From an uncultured Neomegalonema sp. (GTDB lineage: Bacteria; Pseudomonadota; Alphaproteobacteria; Rhodobacterales; Rhodobacteraceae), in contig CALKIZ010000069.1 of the NCBI GenBank assembly GCA_937995735.1, forward strand, positions 1 through 64,000: a stretch of DNA of 64,000 nt, given 5' to 3'. The position numbers were made by a program, and so were the translations under genes. Below, one piece after another: positions 18,780-27,700 of this stretch. The first letter of the stretch is position 1, and each line of letters begins with the position of its first letter. The notes under the pieces are model-generated. The model worked only from the letters and a program-made list of their open reading frames with translations, searched no databases and was not told the DNA's origin.

Positions 18780-20368
18780 CAGGACAAGCCTTTTATCGCC
18801 GCGATAAGACCGGCGGTTGATACATCATGATCCACCGAAGAGTCACCTTTCAGGGACGGCAGCAAATTCACAGCCAATTCTTTGCCCAATTCAACACCCC
18901 ATTGATCGAAGCTATCGACATTCCAGACAACACCTTGCACGAAGACCTTGTGCTCGAACAGTGCGATCAAACGGCCCAGCGAAAACGGGTCTAAACGGCG
19001 ATGCAAAATTGTTGTCGATGGGCGGTCACCGGGAAAAACGCGATGAGCGGCAAGGCGGTCAATCTCTTCTTGTGAAGCAGATTCCTTCGCCATGCGCGCG
19101 CGCACTTCATCTTCGGTGCGACCAAATGCAAAGGCTTTTCCTTGCGCGAGACAATTCGCAAGAAGCGTGGTGTGATGCTCGCTCGCACCATCACGCGATT
19201 CAGCCGCGACAATAAAGTCCACCGGGATGACATCAGTGCCTTGGTGCATAAGCTGGAAAAACGAATGCTGCGAATTTGTCCCCGGCTCACCCCAAATCAC
19301 CGGGCTTGTGGCGGCGGTAACGGGCACGCCTTGTCGTGTTATCCGCTTACCATTGCTCTCCATATCGAGCTGTTGCGTATAAGCGGGGAACCGCTCTAAC
19401 CGTTGATCGTAAGGAATGAGCGCAACCGTCGGCCAACCCATCGCATTACGACGCCATACGCCCAGCAGGGCAAGAATGACCGGCAGATTTTGCTCGAACG
19501 GGGTATTGATAAAATGATTGTCCATTGCCGCAGCACCGGCGAGGAAGGCGCGAAACTTTTCCGCGCCAATACCAATGGCCACAGGTAATCCAATCGCCGA
19601 CCAGATCGAGTACCGCCCTCCGACCCAATCCCAAAAGCCGAACACGCGCGACTCTTCGATACCGAATTCCGCTGCGCCCTCGATATTGCTCGACACGGCT
19701 ACCATGTGCTGACCGGCCTCATCGCCAACAGCGTCGCGCAGCCATTGCCGGGCAGATTGCGCGTTGATCATCGTTTCCATTGTCGTGAATGTTTTCGATG
19801 CAATAACAACAAGCGTATGTGCCGGGTCCAAATCTTTGGTAATATCTGTCAGATGAGCGCTATCTACATTCGACACGAAATGCAGACGAGGACCATCGCG
19901 GTCCGGCTCCAAAGCCCGAGCGACCATCACAGGACCAAGGTCGGACCCACCGATTCCAATGTTGATGACATCGGTAAAGCGTCCAGCTTTCGGAGCATAC
20001 CGTCCGCTGCGCACATCTTCAGCAAAGGCTAGAAAGCGATCAAGCGTTCCTTCCACATCATCACCGGCGGGCGGGTTTGCCCCTCCCCGAAGCGCCATAT
20101 GCAGGACAGCTCGATCTTCGGTGAGGTTCCAGTGCTCACCACCGACCATAGCGTCGCGGGCCGCCGCAACATTGGCAGCGCGCGCAACATCAAACAGCGC
20201 AGAAAGCGCAGGCGCATCAATCTTCTCTTTTGAAAAATCGATGAGCAAATCATCAAATCGGACAGAGAACCCGGAAAACCGCTCAGGATTTTGAGCAAAC
20301 AAAGTGCGCAGATTAGTCTCTTTTATGCGCGCTGCATGAGGATCGAGCTGTGAGAGGTAGTCACTCAT
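18779..20368 (-). CDS. pgi: Glucose-6-phosphate isomerase
   Basis: DVINIGIGGSDLGPVMVARAL; VVIASKTFTTMETMINA; DQWGVELGKELA. Confidence 0.96.
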   Translation of the reverse strand: MSDYLSQLDPHAARIKETNLRTLFAQNPERFSGFSVRFDDLLIDFSKEKIDAPALSALFDVARAANVAAARDAMVGGEHWNLTEDRAVLHMALRGGANPPAGDDVEGTLDRFLAFAEDVRSGRYAPKAGRFTDVINIGIGGSDLGPVMVARALEPDRDGPRLHFVSNVDSAHLTDITKDLDPAHTLVVIASKTFTTMETMINAQSARQWLRDAVGDEAGQHMVAVSSNIEGAAEFGIEESRVFGFWDWVGGRYSIWSAIGLPVAIGIGAEKFRAFLAGAAAMDNHFINTPFEQNLPVILALLGVWRRNAMGWPTVALIPYDQRLERFPAYTQQLDMESNGKRITRQGVPVTAATSPVIWGEPGTNSQHSFFQLMHQGTDVIPVDFIVAAESRDGASEHHTTLLANCLAQGKAFAFGRTEDEVRARMAKESASQEEIDRLAAHRVFPGDRPSTTILHRRLDPFSLGRLIALFEHKVFVQGVVWNVDSFDQWGVELGKELAVNLLPSLKGDSSVDHDVSTAGLIAAIKGLS

Positions 20369-20397
20369 ATCGCAGTTTCCATTCCTGTTTCTCTGGC

Positions 20398-21069
20398 TCA
20401 ATCCGCGTAGAAAATCACCGGCGATTGCGCCGCATCCAAAACAACCCGAATTGGAGCGGCAAGCGAATCCGTCATACTCATTGCTTGATCAAGAGCGGTT
20501 CGCTTTTCGATTCCTTTAATAAGCAAATAAGTATGAGCAGAACTCGTTAATGCTTTGGCAGTCAGCGTAACGCGCGGTTCATCCGCTTTCGGCGGATTTG
20601 CCTCAATTATGAGAGATTTACTCTCCAAATCGAGCATTTGCTCCAATCCCGGTGTGCCGGGAAAAAGAGACGCCGTGTGCATATCCGCGCCCATCCCAAG
20701 CACACACACATCGAACGGAGTGATTAAGGCCAAACGTTCCGCAACGCCTGAAATACCGTTTTCAACCGAAAAGAGTGGCAAAAACTCTGCCTTGGCCGCC
20801 TCGCCCTGCAATAGATTGTCAGAGACAAGACGCGCATTAGACCGTGGGCTGTCAGCCGCGACCTGACGCTCATCCGTCAACGTGACGACGACTCTCTCCC
20901 AATCCACCGACTCTTTTGCCAATGCTGCAAGAAAAAGAGCGGGAGTGCTGCCACCCGATACCGCAATGCTGACTTGGGTTTTCTTTTCTAAGGCAGCGCG
21001 CAGGTTAGACGCCACGCGCTCGGCAAGTGCTTTACCCAAACTTTTCACAGAATAAGTTTCAACTATCAT
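20398..21069 (-). CDS. pgl: 6-phosphogluconolactonase (start MIVETYSVKS at 21069)
   Basis: SIAVSGGSTPALFLAALA; TLTDERQV; GMGADMHTASLFP. Confidence 0.92.
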   Translation of the reverse strand: MIVETYSVKSLGKALAERVASNLRAALEKKTQVSIAVSGGSTPALFLAALAKESVDWERVVVTLTDERQVAADSPRSNARLVSDNLLQGEAAKAEFLPLFSVENGISGVAERLALITPFDVCVLGMGADMHTASLFPGTPGLEQMLDLESKSLIIEANPPKADEPRVTLTAKALTSSAHTYLLIKGIEKRTALDQAMSMTDSLAAPIRVVLDAAQSPVIFYAD

Positions 21070-22523
21070 GCAGAAATCTCGCGCCAGCGTCGGCCTTCGC
21101 GGTGCAATAACATCAAAGAATCTTCCGGCCCCGATGATCCTGAATCGTAAAGGCTTGGGACCGAATTTTGCCATCCATGAATAATCGGATCAACCCATGC
21201 CCATGCAGCCTCGACTTCATCTCCGCGCATAAAGAGAGTCTGATCGCCTCGGATCACATCCATAATCAAACGCTCATAGGCATCGGGCATTCGTTTACCC
21301 GTAAGCGCAAGGCTATCAGCGAAACTCATATCAAGTTCGGTTTCTTTGAAGCGCATACCCCCCGGTCCGGGATCTTTAATCGTCATCGAAAGTGTAATGC
21401 CCTCATCCGGTTGGAGGCGTATCGCAAGCACGTTCGGTTTCGGAGCAGCCGCAGAACCAGAAAAAATAGAATGCGGGATGTCTTTGAACTGAATGGCGAT
21501 CTCAGAAACCCGATTACGGAGGCGTTTGCCGGTGCGGAGGTAAAACGGAACACCCGCCCAACGCCAATTGGAGATAGTCGCTTTCAGTGCAACAAAGCTC
21601 TCTGTCCGGCTTTCCGGGTTTTCAGCATCATCGTGATACGCGCTCGTTGACGCGCCCCCGCGATACTGGCCTCGCACAACATCAGCAGGATCGGTCAAAG
21701 GTTGCAACGCCCGCAAAACTTTGAGCTTTTCATCGCGCACTGCATCCGGCTCAAAATGCGAAGGAGGCTCCATCGCCGTTAGGCACAATAGCTGGAGCAA
21801 ATGGTTTTGGACCATATCGCGCATCGCGCCGACATTATCGTAATAAGGCCCCCGCCCTTCAATCCCGACGCTTTCAGCAGCAGTAATCTGAACGTGGTCG
21901 ATATGTTGAGCATTCCAAAGCGGTTCAAAGAGCGCATTCGCAAACCGCAGCGCCATGAGGTTTTGGACCGTCTCTTTTCCTAAATAGTGATCAATCCGAT
22001 AAACCTGACTTTCGGCAAAACCTTCGGCAAATTGCCTGTTAAGCTCCCGAGCAGAGTCAAGGTCGCGCCCGAGCGGTTTTTCGATAACAATCCGGGTTTG
22101 CTCATCAACAAGACCAACTTTTTGGATGGCCTTCGCGATCACACCAAAAAATCGCGGTGCAACGGAGAGGTAATACGCACAAGGGCGACCATCATCACTC
22201 AACAAGCCGCGCAGTTCACCCCATCCCGCTTCTGATGTGACATCAAGTTGCAGGTAAGTCAGGCAAGACAGAAACCGCTCGCGGGTGTCGCCTTCAATTT
22301 CGTCTTTCGATACGAATGTGTCGAGCGCATCGGAGGCAAGTTTACGAAACCCGTCAGTGTCTAGGTCGCTCCGCGCAGCACAGATAATGCGCGCCGTATC
22401 GAGCATCTGACCATCCGCCATACGGCGATAGAGTGCGGGTATCAGCTTGCGGCGTGCCAAATCGCCAGTCGCACCGAAAACGACAAGATCAAACGGATCT
22501 ACCGGGACAACACGTGAGACCAT
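21066..22523 (-). CDS. zwf: Glucose-6-phosphate 1-dehydrogenase
   Basis: VVFGATGDLARRKLIPALYR; RIDHYLGKETVQNLMALRFAN. Confidence 0.97.
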   Translation of the reverse strand: MVSRVVPVDPFDLVVFGATGDLARRKLIPALYRRMADGQMLDTARIICAARSDLDTDGFRKLASDALDTFVSKDEIEGDTRERFLSCLTYLQLDVTSEAGWGELRGLLSDDGRPCAYYLSVAPRFFGVIAKAIQKVGLVDEQTRIVIEKPLGRDLDSARELNRQFAEGFAESQVYRIDHYLGKETVQNLMALRFANALFEPLWNAQHIDHVQITAAESVGIEGRGPYYDNVGAMRDMVQNHLLQLLCLTAMEPPSHFEPDAVRDEKLKVLRALQPLTDPADVVRGQYRGGASTSAYHDDAENPESRTESFVALKATISNWRWAGVPFYLRTGKRLRNRVSEIAIQFKDIPHSIFSGSAAAPKPNVLAIRLQPDEGITLSMTIKDPGPGGMRFKETELDMSFADSLALTGKRMPDAYERLIMDVIRGDQTLFMRGDEVEAAWAWVDPIIHGWQNSVPSLYDSGSSGPEDSLMLLHREGRRWREISA

Positions 22524-22643
22524 ACGGTCAGCTCCTCACTTATCGAAAACGCACCTCCCATACACGAAAGAAGGGGTTGCCGTCGACAGAAGGTATTCAA
22601 ACTACGAGATTATATATTTCGGCAATACGCCGATTTGGGAAGC

Positions 22644-24734
22644 TCATTTAATAAACAGCTTTGTCCGTGCTGATTTTCCCGAACGATCTATCACTGAAAT
22701 CGACATAAACCCGCCCCCATCGGGTTGATAGCTGACCTCACGATCAAATCGACTGACGTTAAGGGGCTTGCCGTCCGCCAACCAAGTAAAGGGCGGTAAG
22801 CCGTCTCGTACTTTCAAGGTCAGTGCTGCGGGCCGTGATCCATCAATACCAAGCTCAACCGTCGCACCATTCGGTGGAAATGCGATTTTGGGTTTCGGAG
22901 ATTCGTTGCGACCAGACATTGAAGGATGGCGGAAGCGTTTCAAAGGATGCGGCAGTTCTGAATGGCTCACCGTCAAAACTGTATCGGGTGGCGGAGACAG
23001 AGGGTCGGGTTTCGACTTTACCCGCGAAAACGTCTCGAACAATAATGGTGCAGCGGTGTCAATTCCGAGGATACCGGGCGCTGGCGCTGCGTCGGCTCTG
23101 CCGATCCAAACGCCAATGACATGAGCGCCATCAAAACCCACGGCCCACGCATCGCGATACCCGTAAGATGTTCCGGTCTTGAATGCGAGCCGTTCAGTAT
23201 GGGCCATATCCGGTGTTGGAGCGCTTGCGAGAATATCGCTGACCTGCCAAGCGGCCTCCGGTGATAGCACCCTACTCTCCCGACGGTTGGTTCGTCGACC
23301 AAGGCGCTCGTGCAATTCGACTGCTTCACCGCCACGGGCAATCGCAGCATAGAGCGCGACCAAATCACGGAGCGTCAGGCCAACACCGCCAAGCCCGATG
23401 GCCAATCCTGTTCCGCGTCCGGGCGGGAGCTTGGCATCCGCTCCGGCTCTGCGCAAACGGGCCATTAATTGCGCGGGGCCAATGCTATCAAGAACCGCAA
23501 CGGCGGGAATGTTCAACGAGCTTTGCAGCGCCTCGCGGATGCTGACTGTGCCGCGATACGTCTGGTCAAAATTGCCGGGGGCATATCCCCCGAAATCCGT
23601 TGGGCGGTCCTCAATCAAGGTTTCTGGATGCGCTAAACCGACTTCGAAACCTAGCCCGTAAATCAAAGGTTTCAGCGTCGATCCCGGTGATCGGACAGCG
23701 CGAGTCATGTCGATGAACCCACGGCGGCTGGTATCAAACAAATGGGGAGAGCCGACCGACGTAATGATCTCTCCAGTTTGGTGATCTGCGATAATCACAG
23801 CACCGGAGAGGTTGCGTCCTAACCGGCCACTACGAGTGCGGAATAAGTCCTCAACTGAAGACTGCAAATCCCGATCAATCGTCGCGCGATGAATTGCTTG
23901 GGTGCTTTCCCTCCGCAATCTGTCGGCCAAGTGCGGCGCACGAAGTGGGAAATGCATTCGCGCATCCGGTGTCCGCTCAGACCGGGCCGCCTTGACGGTA
24001 TCGCTCGACAATACACCGGAGTCTTCGAGCCGCGCTAATACACGATCCCGAGCGCGGCGCGCATTCTGTGGAGAGCGATCCGGTCGCCTTGCATTCGGAG
24101 ATTGCGGCAGCGCCACCAACAATGCCGCCTCGCTTGGTGTAAGGCGCGATGGTTCTTTATCAAAGTATGAAAGGCTCGCCGCACGCACGCCTTCGATATT
24201 ACCCCCAAACGGTGCAATCGTCAGATAGAGCTTTAGGATTTCCTCTTTGGATAAACGCCGCTCCAGCGCGAGCGCAAGACGCACCTGACGCAGTTTCGCC
24301 TTTAGGTTTCTGGATGGTGCTTCTTCCAGCAGACGAGCGACCTGCATTGTCAAAGTCGATCCGCCGGACACCACCTTGCCATTCAATGCGAGCTGTCCAA
24401 TGGCCCTGAGCGATGCAACGGGATCAACGCCGATATGTGACCAAAATCGCTTATCCTCATAGGCAATCAGTTGCTCAAGATAGCCGGGATCAACGTCGCC
24501 GACCTCGACCGGCAAACGCCACCGACCATCGGCAACAGTATAGGCGCGCAGCAACCGCCCCTTACGATCCAGAACTGTGGTTGACACCTCCGGTGTCAGT
24601 GACGGAATTTCGGTTTTTTCAATCCATCGATCAGCGGAGAATACCCCGCCAATAGACAGCGCTGCCACGACGAGAACGGCACGGCAGCGCCTTGAGTTAC
24701 GGAATTTCACACGCACGGGAGCCTTGTCGCTCAC
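22644..24734 (-). CDS. pbpC: Penicillin-binding protein 1C
   Basis: GT51 EDKRFWSHIGVDPVASLRA...GGSTLTMQVARLLE; transpeptidase SPGSTLKPLIYGLGFE; C-terminal BiPBP_C-like domain. Confidence 0.95.
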   Translation of the reverse strand: MSDKAPVRVKFRNSRRCRAVLVVAALSIGGVFSADRWIEKTEIPSLTPEVSTTVLDRKGRLLRAYTVADGRWRLPVEVGDVDPGYLEQLIAYEDKRFWSHIGVDPVASLRAIGQLALNGKVVSGGSTLTMQVARLLEEAPSRNLKAKLRQVRLALALERRLSKEEILKLYLTIAPFGGNIEGVRAASLSYFDKEPSRLTPSEAALLVALPQSPNARRPDRSPQNARRARDRVLARLEDSGVLSSDTVKAARSERTPDARMHFPLRAPHLADRLRRESTQAIHRATIDRDLQSSVEDLFRTRSGRLGRNLSGAVIIADHQTGEIITSVGSPHLFDTSRRGFIDMTRAVRSPGSTLKPLIYGLGFEVGLAHPETLIEDRPTDFGGYAPGNFDQTYRGTVSIREALQSSLNIPAVAVLDSIGPAQLMARLRRAGADAKLPPGRGTGLAIGLGGVGLTLRDLVALYAAIARGGEAVELHERLGRRTNRRESRVLSPEAAWQVSDILASAPTPDMAHTERLAFKTGTSYGYRDAWAVGFDGAHVIGVWIGRADAAPAPGILGIDTAAPLLFETFSRVKSKPDPLSPPPDTVLTVSHSELPHPLKRFRHPSMSGRNESPKPKIAFPPNGATVELGIDGSRPAALTLKVRDGLPPFTWLADGKPLNVSRFDREVSYQPDGGGFMSISVIDRSGKSARTKLFIK

Positions 24735-27700
24735 TTCAACGCGCCCAACACTTCAACCCAGCCTGCATCTGAGTTTGCACGATAATCAGGGCGATACATA
24801 TCTTCGACGCTCGCCGCCGGATGATAGAACCGACCGGGCGAGACGGCACGAACAATGTAAGCGATCTCAAACGATTCATTGTCAGTTGAATCTACCGCCG
24901 CCAACAGGCGATCCGTCCTGAACTCAAGAGTCTCTGTCGCCCTGACAGATAACCATTCGAGCGCGTCCATATCACCGGCACGCAATAGCTTCGGATTGTC
25001 GATCTCAAAGCCTGCCGGAAGAGGATCATTGACCATCAACCGACCTGCCGGTGCGCCTTTGCCTTTGACACTGATAACAGCAACCAAACGATCATTTTGC
25101 GCGACCGCATCCGGTGATATTTCTTCACCCTCAAGCGTGTAATATGCCCGCGAGATTTCAAAGCCATTGCCACCCGCAACCGGAGGCTCATTAGGGATAC
25201 CAAACGTGGTGAGCACGGCGTCGGAACTGCGATCACCCCCATTCGCAATCACGACTGTTCTCTCACCGACCGCTTGATCTTCGAAGACACGAACCATAGG
25301 GCCGTCGATTGCAACGCCGTCCACTGTGATGTCACCCGCAGAGGCATCGTTGATCAAGGCTTTGGCCGCGAAGAGTGTCCAGACTTTTTCTTGAGTTGAC
25401 GTTCGGCGCTCAGAAAAGCCCCGAGGATTAACAATATCGACCAAGGCTTCGTGGTCTACTGCGTCGGAACCGGCCTCAACCGACAGCGCAAGCACACCGG
25501 CAGCATCCCGCAATTGCGAACCGTAATCATCTCGCCAAAAATGTTTCGAAATCGGCTTCTGATTTAGTGTCTGCTCCGCAGCAAGGCGGAACATTGTGTC
25601 AGCGCGTTTTTGTTCGCCGTAAGTCGCCAGAGCCATACCAAGTTGCGCTTTGGCAAGCGGCGAGGAGAGGACATCTACTTTAGCATCAGCATAATACCGT
25701 AAATCACCGATCGACGCAGCGCCTTCACGGGCCATCACCATCAATGCATAAGCGATATAGTCCGCTTTATCTTCGTTATCGCCAGCATACGCCACACGGT
25801 TGCGCAAGTTTGACAACGCCGCCTTCATCGCCTGTTCAGGGACATCATGCCCTTGGAGGCGCGCTTGACTGAGAAAGTCAGTTACATAGGCATCAAGCCA
25901 AGCATCACTGTTTGCGGGCTGCCATAACCCAAACGACCCTCCGTTGGTTTGGTTGGCCAGTACCTTGCGGACCGCTTCTTCAATCCGTTCCTCGATCCCT
26001 TTGCCTTCGTCAAGGCCCATCGCCGAAGCGATATCATTGAAATGTAGCAACGGAAAAGCGCGGGATGTCGTTTGTTCAGTGCAGCCGTAAGGATATTGAT
26101 CCAATTCGCGCAGCAATCCCGGAACATCGAACCTTGCAAGCGGCCCAACGGTCAAAGTTGCCCGGCCAGTTCCTTCACGGAACCCTTCAAAAGTGCTGGC
26201 ATCAACAGTTAGCGTTCCGCCATTCGCGGCGAGCGGAATTCTGTTTTGACGCAAGACTTCAGGGCCATTTGCCCGAACCGCAAGCCGCACAGATTTGGTG
26301 AGAGTTTTGCCGTCAGGGGTTGTCGTGACAAACCGCAACTCATGATCACCAACGGTCTTAGCCGTAACCGGGATCAACAAGGAAGCCTTGGATTGTAGGT
26401 CAAACTGCTGAGATGACTTGCCTAAAATAAGGCCTTCATCCGCCTCGATGTCCAAGGTTACATCGCCCTTTGGCCCGCTGGCATGAGCGATCTCTATCAA
26501 TACACGGCTTTTATCGCCCGGTGCGAGAAAACGCGGAGAGCTGACAGAAACAACAACAGGGTCAACGACCTTCACATCTTTCTCTGCATTGCCAACGCCT
26601 GCATCAGACCAGACAATCGCCATCAGCTTCACTGTGCCGTTAAAGTCCGGCACGTTGAATGAGGCACGAGCTGTTCCGTCTTCACCGACTTCAAGAACAC
26701 CGGAGAAGAATGCCAGCACATCTTCGTTAGGCGGCGGCGAAGCCCCATTGGAGGCAGGACCATCACCGCCCGAGCGAATACGTCCCGGCGTCCCAAGCGA
26801 CCCATTTATCAACCGTCCATAAACATCTCGAATATCAATCCCAAGGCGGCGTTGACCGAAATAATGCGATCCCGGCTCAGGCGCATCGAAACCAGTGATA
26901 TTCAGCACCCCAACGTCAACCGCCGCAATCGTTGCATAGGCGGTTTCGCCTTTTGGCAGGTTCGCGATCTTTAGCTCGGCCAGCATTGGCCCCCGTGGAT
27001 CAACCTTGTCCGGCGTCAGAAAACTGACATCAAACTTGCGATCATCTACATCGACTTCAGCCCATTGAACCCCGATAGCGCGTGAAGGGTTACGTCCGGC
27101 GTCAACATCCATTGGCTGGATCAGCGTTGCCGTAAGATAGGCCCCCGGCCCCCATTCTTCAGTAACCGGCATGTCGATCAGACTCTCGCCTGCATCAACA
27201 TCAACGGCTTTCATGTCGATAATTCGATTGTCGAGTGCTGCGACCAGTACCTTCCCTGCAAACCGAGCATTTACACGCAGCTTCGCAGTATCACCGATTT
27301 TATAACGCTCTTTATCAAGCGAGACTTCCAAAGTATCCGGTGTATCCGACCCCGCAACAGGTGCATACCATCCCGCATCAAAACCAACACTCGCAGCTGT
27401 ATACGTGCCATCGGTCGCAATCAGTTTTAGCTCGTAGCGCCCCCATTCGACCGGGGCTTCAACAATGGCAGGTTTGTCAGTGACGAGTTCAAGACTTCCA
27501 GAAGCCACACGCTCGCGGCGGGTTGTCGGCTCGTAACGCCACGATCCGTTCACTTCATACCATTGATACTCAGTTTCAATCTTTGAGATTTCCCAACCGA
27601 CGCTTTCCAAATCAGTCCGGGCGGCGTTTCGGTCCACACCGATAACTTCAAAACGGGCAAGGCCCCCTTGTTGTACAGAATCTTCGAAGAGTGGCTTGAT

